Shown in pieces: positions 1 to 7,823 of a stretch of 25,134 nt of DNA. The notes under the pieces are model-generated. The model had not been told where the DNA came from and did not search any database. It saw only the letters and a list, made by a program, of their open reading frames with translations. Both the position numbers and the translations under genes were made by a program. The stretch is from JABDOU01 sp041609995 (lineage in GTDB: Bacteria; Actinomycetota; Acidimicrobiia; Spongiisociales; SHLN01), in assembly GCA_041609995.1 (NCBI GenBank), contig JBFIPU010000036.1:1-25134 (forward strand), given 5' to 3'. The stretch's first letter is position 1, and each line of letters opens with the position of its first letter.

Positions 1-104
1 CGGCGGCGGTCGAACTCCGGGTGGGCTTCAGCGATCGCGTCGGCCACGATTCCGATGGTGTCGGGGTTGAAGAAGTCCTTGAGAAGGAACGGTCCGTCGC
101 CCAT
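1..104 (-). CDS. DNA alkylation repair protein (AlkD/HEAT-like), N-terminal fragment
   Basis: Only the first 34 codons are present; the gene runs off the left edge. The frame opens with MGDGPFLLKDFF and continues with NPDTIGIVADAIAEAHPEFD. This pattern (LK-x-x-F, then IADAI and PEFD) resembles the start of actinobacterial DNA alkylation repair proteins of the AlkD/HEAT-repeat type, which bind alkylated DNA and in AlkD itself excise N3/N7-alkylpurines. It lies 27 nt downstream of the aldehyde dehydrogenase stop on the same strand, so it is probably the last gene, or a later one, of the heliorhodopsin operon. No clear Shine-Dalgarno is visible before the ATG. The family call rests on about 30 residues and is an inference; the rest of the gene would settle it. 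Confidence 0.5.
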   Translation of the reverse strand, partial: MGDGPFLLKDFFNPDTIGIVADAIAEAHPEFDRR

Positions 105-131
105 CGGGCTAGGTCCCGAAACGGCGATCGG

Positions 132-1835
132 TCAATTCCGGAGGGCGGCTGCGAATATCCCCGGCAGATGAGCCCAGCCGGGGCTGGCCGCGAACCGGGT
201 GAGGCGTTTGCCGGCCGTGTGGGCGTTGCCATGGGTCACGAACCAGGGGGGCTTGGGCGACATGTGGATCTCGCCGCTCAAGAGCGAGCGGGGGAAGGGA
301 TGGAACGGTGCGTAGACCACCGTCTTCTCCGGCAGGTCGAACATGAAGGCGTTGTGCACGACACCGATCCCGCTCCCGACGTCGGCGTGGGTATGGCCGG
401 GGTATGCCCCCCACGTGGCGGCAGGCAGCAAATAGCCGGCCCCGGTCCAGCTGTTGACGCCGATGCTGCCGTATTGCAGAGCGGCGATGGCCTCCTCCAA
501 CGCAGGGCCGATCGCGGCGATCGTTTTCGGGTGAATGATGAACTGGGCTCCCAGCGTCCCCGCGAGCTTCTCGTTGGCGAACGCGGCGGCCGCGAGCACG
601 AACTCGGCCGGGTCGGACGTGGGCAGCTTCGTGGTGGCGTAGACGCCACCGAAGAACTCGGTCGTGAAGGCGTATTCGTCCTTGCCGGTTGGGTCGATGT
701 CGGTGATGAGTGTGCGGGGTATGGGGCCCGAGTCGAGGATCTCGGCGTGCGGATGCTTGGCCACTGCGGCCGCCTGGCGTTCATCGGCTCCCGGGTAGTA
801 GGCCTCGCGGGCCGGGATCGTGCGAATCGTGTTGCGCAGCTCGTTCACGAGCCGGTCCGATCCTTCCCAGCCGTCGGGCAGCACCAGCACCTGCGACGCG
901 ATGCAGTTGAAACCGGCATTGTGGAATTTCTGGGTTGCCAGGTGTTCGGCCTGATAGGCGAAATCGGCATCGCTCCAGGGCCCGGGCACGATGAAGGTAG
1001 GACCCACACCGCCCAGCTCGCTCGTGAAGGGTTTCGTCAACAGTGGTTCGTTCCGGGCCCGCCGGTCGGCGCCTTCTTCGCCTTCGCCGAACACGATCCG
1101 GTAGTAGGTGTCGGCGCTGCCGGTGATATGGAGGGTGTCGACCTGGTCGTGGCCGGTCAGATAGGCCCCGACCTCTCCGCCGCCATACACGAAGTTCACG
1201 TAGCCGTCGGCGATGAGGTCGGCACAGATGACTTCGAACACCGGCCCGAGATAGTCGTTGATGGGGTTCATCTTGATGATGACGACCTGCCCCTCGACGA
1301 ACATCTTGGTCAGGAGGTCCAGGAGGGGAATCGAGGAGATGTTGCCGGCACCGAGGATGAGCCCCACCGACCCGGGAGGGTCGACTTGCTTGTAGAAAGA
1401 CGCAAGGTGGTCACGCAGATTGGACGTGGTCACCCCCTCTTGCATCCACACCTCGGCCCGGTAGCCGTTCAGCAACAGCTTGTCATAGACGTCGCCCGGG
1501 AAGACCTCTACGACGACGTGTCCGTCCTCGGTTGTCCGCGGTGTGGTGCCGGCCAGGACGTCGGTGCCCGAGTTCAGCGCTTCGAGCGACTTGGTGAGCG
1601 CGTTGATGGCGATCAGAACCGCATAGGGGCCTGAGATCCACTCCTCGCCCGCGAGCGGCGAGTCATCCGGTATTTGCTTGCCCTCGAGCGCCAGACGGAC
1701 CCATTCGTCGGCCTGGCGGTCGACCCGGGCGCGCATGTCTGCCAGGTAGCGAAGCTTGTCGCTGATTGGCAACCGGGCCCATGCCTGCTTGTTGTCGGAC
1801 AGAACGGCGAGCTTCTGGTCTATGTCGGCACTCAT
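132..1835 (-). CDS. Aldehyde dehydrogenase family protein
   Basis: A 567-residue NAD(P)+-dependent aldehyde dehydrogenase, expected to oxidise an aldehyde to the acid in the cytosol. The general-base glutamate is in TSELGG (about E273) and the nucleophile is in FNCIASQ (about C311), with the usual spacing of nearly 40 residues. HITGSADTY is the cofactor-binding GS segment. At 567 aa it is longer than the roughly 490-aa classical enzymes and belongs with long actinobacterial paralogues. I chose the ATG at 1835 because GGGAGG lies just upstream; an ATG 39 nt earlier lacks this. It follows the DUF427 gene after 66 nt and so is probably in the heliorhodopsin transcript. The substrate is unknown: retinal is an attractive idea because of the neighbour, but nothing in the sequence proves it. 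Confidence 0.88.
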   Translation of the reverse strand: MSADIDQKLAVLSDNKQAWARLPISDKLRYLADMRARVDRQADEWVRLALEGKQIPDDSPLAGEEWISGPYAVLIAINALTKSLEALNSGTDVLAGTTPRTTEDGHVVVEVFPGDVYDKLLLNGYRAEVWMQEGVTTSNLRDHLASFYKQVDPPGSVGLILGAGNISSIPLLDLLTKMFVEGQVVIIKMNPINDYLGPVFEVICADLIADGYVNFVYGGGEVGAYLTGHDQVDTLHITGSADTYYRIVFGEGEEGADRRARNEPLLTKPFTSELGGVGPTFIVPGPWSDADFAYQAEHLATQKFHNAGFNCIASQVLVLPDGWEGSDRLVNELRNTIRTIPAREAYYPGADERQAAAVAKHPHAEILDSGPIPRTLITDIDPTGKDEYAFTTEFFGGVYATTKLPTSDPAEFVLAAAAFANEKLAGTLGAQFIIHPKTIAAIGPALEEAIAALQYGSIGVNSWTGAGYLLPAATWGAYPGHTHADVGSGIGVVHNAFMFDLPEKTVVYAPFHPFPRSLLSGEIHMSPKPPWFVTHGNAHTAGKRLTRFAASPGWAHLPGIFAAALRN

Positions 1836-1901
1836 CGGACCTCCCGGATACTGGGCCGCGGCAGATGGGGCCACGATAGACGAAGACCCGGGCAGACCCG
1901 G

Positions 1902-2366
1902 TCACCAGCCCCAGGTGCCGGGGCCGCCCTTGAACGGCCCAACGATGTCGCCGGTGATCCAACCTCCGTAGAAATCGCCCTCCTGGGCTTCGGCCTGCTC
2001 GCCGTCGACGAGGCACGCATCCATGGCTGACGGATATACCGCCACGCGGTCTATCAGCTCGGAGTAGCCCGGAGAGGGATTCTCGTATCCCCAGGCGGCA
2101 GCTGTTGCCACCCGGTTTGGCCCAATCACGTCGTAGTAGGACGCCACCCCTTTGAACTCACAAATGCTCGTTCCTTTGGCGGGGCGAAGGGACCCCGCCG
2201 TGAAAGCCCCCTTGGCCAGGTAGTAGACCGGGGGGTGGCTGGTTTCGAGAACACGGACCGCCTCACGCGTCGAGGCGATGCGGCGGCCGTCGAAGACGAC
2301 CTCGATCAACTTGTTGGTGGCCTCGACCGCCGGCGGCCGGGGGTAGTCCCAGACGGATTCGGCCAT
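1902..2366 (-). CDS. DUF427 domain protein, translationally coupled to heliorhodopsin
   Basis: A 154-residue protein with the DUF427 signature: ICEFKGVASYYDV in the middle, AAWGYENPSPGY after it, and a C-terminal GGWITGDIVGPFKGGPGT block common in actinobacterial members. The biochemical function of DUF427 is not established. There is no signal peptide or membrane segment, so it should be cytosolic and soluble. Its ATG shares one base with the stop of the heliorhodopsin gene (TGATG at 2364-2368), implying coupled translation and related stoichiometry. The aldehyde dehydrogenase gene follows. A longer upstream extension of the frame lies wholly inside the heliorhodopsin gene and I treat it as a shadow. 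The family call is firm; a light-related role is inferred from position only. Confidence 0.85.
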   Translation of the reverse strand: MAESVWDYPRPPAVEATNKLIEVVFDGRRIASTREAVRVLETSHPPVYYLAKGAFTAGSLRPAKGTSICEFKGVASYYDVIGPNRVATAAAWGYENPSPGYSELIDRVAVYPSAMDACLVDGEQAEAQEGDFYGGWITGDIVGPFKGGPGTWGW

Positions 2367-3106
2367 CAGCCTGCCAGCGTACCGGCGAACACCTGCCAGG
2401 CCAGCGCGGACTTGGCGAGCAGGCTGAGCAGGATGTAGGTGCGCTCTCCATAGAGGTAGTCGCGCCACTTGCCGACCTGGCGGTACTGCAGCCACTGGTT
2501 GATGGCGAAGGTGTTGAAGAAGAAGAAGAGTGAGAAGAAGATGCCGTAGACGAACCCGGGCGGATTGAGGTCGCTGAGGGGCGTGCTGAGATAGATGGTG
2601 ATGGCGATCCACGGAGTGATGCCGGCAATGGTGCCAAGCCAAAACGGCAACAGCGAGCCGCCCGGCTCCTCGTACTTCTCCTGCAGCGCCCCGAAGAAGA
2701 TCATTGCGGCGTTGACGCCGAAGAGGGCCACCATCGCCGCGATGTCGCTGATCCCGACCAGCGCGGCAATCAGAATGATCATCACCGATGAGGAAAGCGA
2801 ATACTCAACCCATCGGAAGTAGTTGCGGTGCTGGGTCAGGCCCTGCAGGTAGCGGTCGTAGAACGGGGGGCTGATGATGATCCAGTGGAAGATGGCCGAT
2901 AGGAACAGGAACACCGCCACGCCGAGGCCGATCGGGAGATCGAAGAGCGTCGAAGGGTCGGACAGTGGTGTGCCGGGTGGTCCCTCGGCCAGGGTGGCGG
3001 TCACCGGGAGGCTGAATCCGTTCGACAACACCAACACCAACACGCCCTGGATCGCATGAAGTGCACCCATGATGAGGTTGTAGAGGCGGAGGCGGTCTGT
3101 GTTCAT
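2366..3106 (-). CDS. Heliorhodopsin
   Basis: A 246-residue seven-helix retinal protein of the heliorhodopsin family, which sits in the membrane with inverted topology relative to type 1 rhodopsins and generally has no pump activity. From memory it closely follows the founding actinobacterial protein 48C12. It has FRWVEYSLSSSVMI with the counterion E101, FGVNAAMIFFGALQEKY, GFVYGIFFSLFFFFN, and LLAKSALAWQ with the Schiff-base lysine K232. The heliorhodopsin histidines appear as H17 and H74. Start at 3106: GAGAGGA lies at good distance upstream. Its stop overlaps the DUF427 start. A 25-bp palindrome sits 28 nt upstream of the start and may be an operator. No retinal- or carotenoid-making gene is in the window. 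Signalling or a photosensory role is what is suggested for the family; the actual role here is unknown. Confidence 0.96.
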   Translation of the reverse strand: MNTDRLRLYNLIMGALHAIQGVLVLVLSNGFSLPVTATLAEGPPGTPLSDPSTLFDLPIGLGVAVFLFLSAIFHWIIISPPFYDRYLQGLTQHRNYFRWVEYSLSSSVMIILIAALVGISDIAAMVALFGVNAAMIFFGALQEKYEEPGGSLLPFWLGTIAGITPWIAITIYLSTPLSDLNPPGFVYGIFFSLFFFFNTFAINQWLQYRQVGKWRDYLYGERTYILLSLLAKSALAWQVFAGTLAG

Positions 3107-3134
3107 GGTGTCCTCTCGATCGCGTCACCCCCAT

Positions 3135-3159
3135 ATCCGATACGGAAGCCGTTTCGGAT
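3135..3159 (-). promoter_or_regulatory. 25-bp palindrome upstream of heliorhodopsin, candidate operator
   Basis: Arms ATCCGATACGG (3135-3145) and CCGTTTCGGAT (3149-3159) pair at 10 of 11 positions around a 3-base centre AAG. It lies 28 nt before the heliorhodopsin ATG and 84 nt after the metallopeptidase stop. No T-run follows it in the direction of transcription, which argues against an intrinsic terminator and for a repressor or activator site of the size TetR-like dimers use. I cannot place a convincing -35/-10 pair around it; GGATAT inside the 3' arm is a weak -10 candidate. Confidence 0.5.
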
Positions 3160-3243
3160 GATGGACCCTGGCAGAACCGTTCGTGATGTGCAAACCCGCG
3201 CGACTGGGCCCCGATCTTCCGCGCCTTCGCACGCGCGTGGCCG

Positions 3244-5214
3244 CTACCAGATCTTGGCCCGCTCTGAAGGCGGTCGCATCATGGCGGTCTCCTCGTTCAG
3301 CTCGAACGCCTCGGCGAATGTCGCCAGATTCCCCAGCGGGCCGTTGCAGCGGTATTGGCCAGGAGAATGGGGGTCGGTTTGGACGGCTAGCCGCATGTGC
3401 TCTTCCGTGGTGTTGGTTCTCCATACCCGGGCGTAGGCCAGGAAGAATCGTTGCTCGGGTGTCAAGCCGCCGACGGGCTCGCGCCCGGTGTCATCGAGAG
3501 CGTCCTGCAATGCCTCGTAGGCGATGGTGACCCCGCCGAGGTCGGCGATGTTCTCACCCAGGGTGAGTTGGCCGTTGACATGAAGCCCTTCCAGCGGCTC
3601 GTAATCAGAGAACTGCTCGACGAGAATCTGGGCCCGGCGCTCGAACTCCTGGCGGTCGTGCTCGGTCCACCAGTTGGCGAAGTTGCCGTTGGCGTCGAAG
3701 CGCGATCCCATGTCGTCAAAACCGTGCGTGATCTCATGGCCGATCACTGCACCGATGCCCCCGTAGTTCACGGCGTCGTCGGCGTCGGCCTGGAAGAAGG
3801 GTGGTTGCAGGATGCCGGCCGGGAACACGATCTCATTTCTCAGCGGGTGGTAGTACGCATTGACCTCGTGCGCGCCCATCTCCCATTCGTGCGGATCGAC
3901 CGGCTCGTGGAGTTCGCCGAGCCGGCGGTCGAATTCGAACCGGCGAGCTGCAATTCGCAACGTCACATACGGCCCGTGTCCGAATACCAGCTTCGAGTGG
4001 TCGCGCCACTTGTCGGGATAGCCGAGTTTGGCGACAAATCCATCGAGCTTGCGGGCGGCGGCCTGCTTCGTCTCCTCCGACATCCAATCGAGACCGGCGA
4101 TGGCCCGGCCCATGGCATCGGTGAGGTGGCCCACCATCTCCTCGGCCCGGGCCTTGGCCTCGGGGCTGAAGGCCGCTTGTACGTAGAGCTGGGCGACCAG
4201 CTGGCCGATGTCGACACTGGCGGCCCGCAGCACCCGCTTCCAACGGGGCTTCTGTTCCCGCTGTCCTCCCAGAATCTGGCCATAGAAGCGGAATGCCTCG
4301 TCCTCGAACCGGGCAGGCAGCGACGAAGCGGTGCTGGAGAGCAGATGCCAGCGGCCCCACGCCCGCAGCAGGTCGACGTCGGCTTCGGCCAGGAGCGAGT
4401 CGGCCGCGGCGAAGAACCCGGGATTGGCGACGTTGACGGCTTCCATGCCGGTCGCACCGAAACGCTCCATGAAGCCGACCAGGCCGAAGTTCGGCATGAC
4501 AGCCTCCAGTTCGGAGACGGCATGGCGGTTGAGCACGAGGTCCATATCGCGTTGTTGGGCGGCGGTGTATGCCTGCTCGGCCAGAGCGGTTTCGAAGGCG
4601 AGGATCGCTTCGGCGGCGGGAGAGGGATCGGCGTGGCCGCTGAGCCGGAGCATGGTCTCGATGTGTTCCTGGTATTGCTCCCGCAACCGGGCAGACCCGC
4701 CGTCCTCCCGGAAGTAGTAGTCGCGCTCGGGAAGGCCCATGCCGCCAGATCCCAGGTAGAGCAGGTGGCGGGTGCTGTCGTCGAAGTCCGGGACCACGCC
4801 GGCCCCGATCGGTAACGACAAACCCAGCGGTAGCACCTCGGACGCCAGGCGGCTCAGGTCATCGACTCCTCCGATGGAGTCGAGGGCGTCGAGCAGGTGC
4901 TGGATGGGACCCAAACCGGCGGCCTCGATGTGGTCTGTGTCCATTCCGGCTTGGTAGAAGCGGCCGCACCAGTCGGCCGCGGTGGCCGCCGGCTGCGGCT
5001 CGCCTGCTGCCTGTCGGAACAGCTCGTGCAGGAGCACCTCATTGGCCTGGCGCACCTCGTCGAAGGCTGCCCACCTCGGGTAGTCCTCTGGAACCGGGTT
5101 GGCCCGCAGCCAACCCCCATTCACAAATCGGTAGAAGTCATCGCCCGGCTCAACGCCGGGATCCATGTCGGCGACGTCGAAGACATGGTCGTCTGTTGCT
5201 GGAAGACTTGTCAT
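3244..5214 (-). CDS. M13 family zinc metallopeptidase (PepO/neprilysin-like)
   Basis: A 656-residue M13 endopeptidase that cleaves oligopeptides with a zinc ion. The zinc motif HEITH is at about residues 493-497 in VIGHEITHGFDD. The third ligand is in ENIADLGG (E554), 60 residues on. The N-terminus reads MDPGVEPGDDFYRFVNGGW, the usual M13 opening. The protein ends in a tryptophan as family members do, although the usual Cys-x-x-Trp end is KIW here. There is no signal peptide or N-terminal anchor, so it is a cytosolic PepO-type enzyme. Start at 5214: TAGCGT lies 8 nt upstream, fitting a leaderless mRNA; an ATG at 5277 would add 21 atypical residues and overlap the upstream gene. The DUF1015 gene precedes it by 49 nt. 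Confidence 0.95.
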   Translation of the reverse strand: MTSLPATDDHVFDVADMDPGVEPGDDFYRFVNGGWLRANPVPEDYPRWAAFDEVRQANEVLLHELFRQAAGEPQPAATAADWCGRFYQAGMDTDHIEAAGLGPIQHLLDALDSIGGVDDLSRLASEVLPLGLSLPIGAGVVPDFDDSTRHLLYLGSGGMGLPERDYYFREDGGSARLREQYQEHIETMLRLSGHADPSPAAEAILAFETALAEQAYTAAQQRDMDLVLNRHAVSELEAVMPNFGLVGFMERFGATGMEAVNVANPGFFAAADSLLAEADVDLLRAWGRWHLLSSTASSLPARFEDEAFRFYGQILGGQREQKPRWKRVLRAASVDIGQLVAQLYVQAAFSPEAKARAEEMVGHLTDAMGRAIAGLDWMSEETKQAAARKLDGFVAKLGYPDKWRDHSKLVFGHGPYVTLRIAARRFEFDRRLGELHEPVDPHEWEMGAHEVNAYYHPLRNEIVFPAGILQPPFFQADADDAVNYGGIGAVIGHEITHGFDDMGSRFDANGNFANWWTEHDRQEFERRAQILVEQFSDYEPLEGLHVNGQLTLGENIADLGGVTIAYEALQDALDDTGREPVGGLTPEQRFFLAYARVWRTNTTEEHMRLAVQTDPHSPGQYRCNGPLGNLATFAEAFELNEETAMMRPPSERAKIW

Positions 5215-5222
5215 GGGGGGGA

Positions 5223-5228
5223 ACGCTA
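5223..5228 (-). promoter_or_regulatory. -10 box TAGCGT of leaderless M13 peptidase gene
   Basis: On the minus strand TAGCGT is followed by 8 nt (T and seven C) and then the ATG at 5214. No Shine-Dalgarno is present. The geometry matches other starts in this window and decides between two possible starts of the peptidase. Confidence 0.5.
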
Positions 5229-5263
5229 CCGGCCTCGAACGCCAAACGGCTCCTTCGCTCCCG

Positions 5264-6424
5264 TTATCCGGCATCAAGTCGACGCACCACCAAACCGCTG
5301 GGGAGCTTGGGCGTGAACAAGGTCGACTTGGGCGGCATCGACCGGCCGGAATCTGCTACCGCCATCACGGCGTCGATGGTCGGGGGGAAGGGCATGAACC
5401 AGGCACCGCAGCCGAGTTCGTCGTGGACGACATGGGGTTGATCCGGCACGAAATGCAGCCGGGCGTCGGCGCGGGGGTCGCGGATGCCGAGCACCGGCTC
5501 GAGGATCAGGCTCTGGAGCAGATTGACGTCGAGCGATTGGTAGAGGTCGGAAGGAACCCGGTCCGGGTCGAGGAGCAGGCGATAACAACGGCCGGCAAGT
5601 TTCACGCCGAACTCCAGGGGGCGGGTGGGCCGTACGTCCGTCGCTGCGACCTCGACGAGGTCGTGTTCTGCCTGCAGCTGGTCGATCACCCGCTCAGTGT
5701 CGAGATCGGGATCGGCGACGCATCGGGCAAAAGAGCGCAGCTGCAGCTCTTCGGGAGGAAACACCCCGGCCGGAAGATACGAGGCGGCTCGTCCCTCGCC
5801 CCGGGCCACCGAGGCGGCGGCCGCCAGCCGGTGGTGCCCGTCGGTGATGTAGAGCTCGTCCGAAAACCAGCCGCAGACAGCGCTGCTGGTCTGCGGGTCC
5901 ACGACCCACAATTTGTGCTGGGAACCGTCGGCGGCCGCGAACGCCAAATGGGGATCGCCCGTCACGGAGGCGGCAATGACATCGTCGACCCGGGGGTCGT
6001 GGCGATGGGCGAGGGCCACGGGGTTGCCGTAGATCCGGGTTGTCTCCATGTACTTCACCATCTTCTGTTCGGTTCGTTCGAGAGTGTCTTCGTGCCGCTT
6101 CACACGCCCGTTGTCGTAGGCGTCGAGCGACACCTCGGCGATGAGGCCGGTGGCCACCACCCCGCCGCTGGCAACCTGATAGATGACGATGGCGGGACCC
6201 ACCGGCTGGAGCACGCCCTCGGCGTTGCACGAGCGAATCCAACGCTCGGCTTCATCCACCGAAGTCCCCGCACCTTTGCCCACCACGTGGCGGAAACTGA
6301 GGGGATCGACCCGGGCCGCTTCTCGCTGGTCGGGGCTCAACATCGCCACGGGCGGCCCCACCACCCTGGGGGCGAACTCAGGCGCGGGGACGTATCCGTT
6401 GAACGGGCGGAGGAGCGCTGCCAT
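5264..6424 (-). CDS. DUF1015 / SerK-like (ParB-fold) protein
   Basis: A 386-residue DUF1015 protein. The family hallmark ITDGHHR is at about residues 193-199 (D195, H197, H198), with a preceding VKRHEDTL segment (usual HExT) and an N-terminal LLRPFNGYVP start. Archaeal SerK, an ADP-dependent free-serine kinase with a ParB-like fold, and staphylococcal SbnI belong to this family. The bacterial members are mostly untested, so serine kinase activity is a possibility rather than a call. It is cytosolic, with no membrane segments. It stands upstream of the M13 peptidase and diverges from the MgtC-like gene across 113 bp. The ATG at 6424 has no clear Shine-Dalgarno; the start is conventional but not certain. 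Confidence 0.88.
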   Translation of the reverse strand: MAALLRPFNGYVPAPEFAPRVVGPPVAMLSPDQREAARVDPLSFRHVVGKGAGTSVDEAERWIRSCNAEGVLQPVGPAIVIYQVASGGVVATGLIAEVSLDAYDNGRVKRHEDTLERTEQKMVKYMETTRIYGNPVALAHRHDPRVDDVIAASVTGDPHLAFAAADGSQHKLWVVDPQTSSAVCGWFSDELYITDGHHRLAAAASVARGEGRAASYLPAGVFPPEELQLRSFARCVADPDLDTERVIDQLQAEHDLVEVAATDVRPTRPLEFGVKLAGRCYRLLLDPDRVPSDLYQSLDVNLLQSLILEPVLGIRDPRADARLHFVPDQPHVVHDELGCGAWFMPFPPTIDAVMAVADSGRSMPPKSTLFTPKLPSGLVVRRLDAG

Positions 6425-6537
6425 TGGGGATGCATGATGGCAGATTCGGGCCGTGCCGTGCGATCGGGAACACAGAATCGTTTCGGCACGCCCGCTAGCG
6501 TCTGGCGCAAGGTTTCAGAGACGGAGGTCGCGAGCGC
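6425..6537. promoter_or_regulatory. Divergent intergenic region, DUF1015 / MgtC-like
   Basis: The 113-bp spacer between divergent genes should hold both promoters. For the plus-strand gene, TAGCGT at 6496-6501 is a plausible -10, followed about 20 nt later by GGAGGT and the GTG start. For the minus-strand gene I see only a weak CATCAT about 9 nt before the ATG. I find no convincing -35 or palindrome. Confidence 0.35.
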
Positions 6538-7806
6538 GTGGAGGTGGCAGAGCTTTTTGGCCGCCTGGGAGTCGGGTTGGCCATCGGTCTGCTGGTCGGA
6601 CTGCAGCGAGAGCACGCCAAGCGCAAGTCCGGCGAAGAGATGTTCGCCGGGACCCGGACATTCGCCTTCATTGGACTCGCCGGCGGGTTGGCGGCTTACG
6701 CCGCTCTTCAGCTCGACGGTCCCTGGGTGTTCGTAACCGGTCTCGCCGTTGTCGGTGCCTTTGTGGCCATGGCCTACTTCGAGGGGTTACAAGAGGGTGA
6801 GATCGGGCTCACCACCGAAATCGCCGCCATGGTGGTCTTCATCACCGGCGGGCTGGCTGTGATCGGAGACCTGGTGGTGGCCGCCGCCGCCGGAGTGGTG
6901 ACGGTCACCCTGCTGGCCATCAAGCCGCAAACGCGTGAGCTGGCGCGCGAGATCGACAACGAAGACATCTACGCGACCGTCAAGTTCGCGATCCTGGCGG
7001 CGCTGGTGCTGCCGCTGCTGCCCACCGAGACCTACGGCCCGTCCCCGTTTGACGCCACGAGTCCGTTCAAGGTGGGGCTGATGGTCGTGTTCATCTCGGG
7101 ACTGTCGTTCATCGGCTACGTGCTGATTCAGATCGTGGGGGCGCGGCGGGGTACCGGCCTGACGGGTTTGCTGGGAGGGCTGGTCTCGTCGACGGCGGTC
7201 ACGGTCTCGATGTCGGAGCGGAGCCGCAACAGCAGCGGGCTGGAGCGACCCCTTGCCCTCGGCCTGCTGCTGGCGTGGACGATCATGTTCGTGCGGGTGA
7301 TCATCGAGGTGGCGGCGGTCAACTTCGAGTTGTTGTCGGAAGTGTGGATGCCCATGACTGCCGGCGCCGTTGCCGGGACGGCCGTCGCCGGATTTCTGTA
7401 CTTTCGCGAAGGATCGGCGCCGACCGAAGAATCCGACGACGGCAAATTCACGAACCCGTTTCGCCTTCGACCAGCCATCGAGTTCGGCCTCATCTACGGA
7501 GTGGTGCTGATCGTGGCGAAGGCGGCGTCGGAATGGCTGGGCGATGCGGGCGTGTACGCCTCGGCGGTGGTCTCCGGCATCGCCGATGTCGATGCGATCA
7601 CACTGTCGATGGCCGAGCTGTCGCTGGGGGATGGGGCAGTAGCCGACTCGACGGCCGCCGCCGCCATCGCCCTGGCAGCGGCCACGAATACGCTCGTCAA
7701 GGGTGGCATCGTGTACGCGGCAGCCTCCAGCGCTTTGAAACGGGTGGTGCTTCCCCCACTGGTGGGGATCGTGGCGCTGCTGCTGGTCGTCTCGCTCGTG
7801 ACCTGA
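6538..7806 (+). CDS. MgtC/SapB-like and DUF4010 membrane protein
   Basis: A 422-residue integral membrane protein with about a dozen hydrophobic helices. The N-terminal third has the MgtC/SapB pattern: GLAIGLLVGLQREHAKR, then GTRTFAFIGLAGGLAAY. After a hydrophilic stretch with LAREIDNEDIYATVKF, the C-terminal two thirds match DUF4010, including GLLGGLVSSTAVTVSMSER and GIADVDAITLSMAEL. MgtC relatives modulate magnesium homeostasis and P-type or F-type ATPases, but this two-domain type is uncharacterised. The start is GTG at 6538 with GGAGGT 9 nt upstream. It lies close to HPRT and a P2A ATPase, though the HPRT gene appears to have its own promoter. The domain call is firm; the transported or sensed species is unknown. 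Confidence 0.9.
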   Translation: MEVAELFGRLGVGLAIGLLVGLQREHAKRKSGEEMFAGTRTFAFIGLAGGLAAYAALQLDGPWVFVTGLAVVGAFVAMAYFEGLQEGEIGLTTEIAAMVVFITGGLAVIGDLVVAAAAGVVTVTLLAIKPQTRELAREIDNEDIYATVKFAILAALVLPLLPTETYGPSPFDATSPFKVGLMVVFISGLSFIGYVLIQIVGARRGTGLTGLLGGLVSSTAVTVSMSERSRNSSGLERPLALGLLLAWTIMFVRVIIEVAAVNFELLSEVWMPMTAGAVAGTAVAGFLYFREGSAPTEESDDGKFTNPFRLRPAIEFGLIYGVVLIVAKAASEWLGDAGVYASAVVSGIADVDAITLSMAELSLGDGAVADSTAAAAIALAAATNTLVKGGIVYAAASSALKRVVLPPLVGIVALLLVVSLVT

Positions 7807-7810
7807 CGGG

Positions 7811-7816
7811 TACCGT
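7811..7816 (+). promoter_or_regulatory. -10 box TACCGT of leaderless HPRT gene
   Basis: TACCGT is followed by 7 nt and then the ATG at 7824. It starts 5 nt after the stop of the MgtC-like gene. A GTG at 7815 lies inside this box and is less likely as a start. Confidence 0.45.
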
Positions 7817-7823
7817 GTCATCG

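Noticed and set aside
21..1634. Long plus-strand open frame (537 codons) opposite the aldehyde dehydrogenase
   Set aside because: It is antisense to a clear enzyme gene; the product is rich in G, R, V, D without domain features, as expected from third-position GC bias. The same holds for plus-strand frames at 3397-4815, 5165-6736 and 13968-15074.
2366..3106. Heliorhodopsin gene as a type 1 proton pump
   Set aside because: The helix C motif is WVEYSLSSS rather than the Asp-based pump motif, and the whole chain follows heliorhodopsins.
6787..7821. Minus-strand open frame of 344 codons opposite the MgtC-like gene
   Set aside because: The product is mostly R, H, Q, G and D with no hydrophobic pattern; a shadow of the membrane protein gene.
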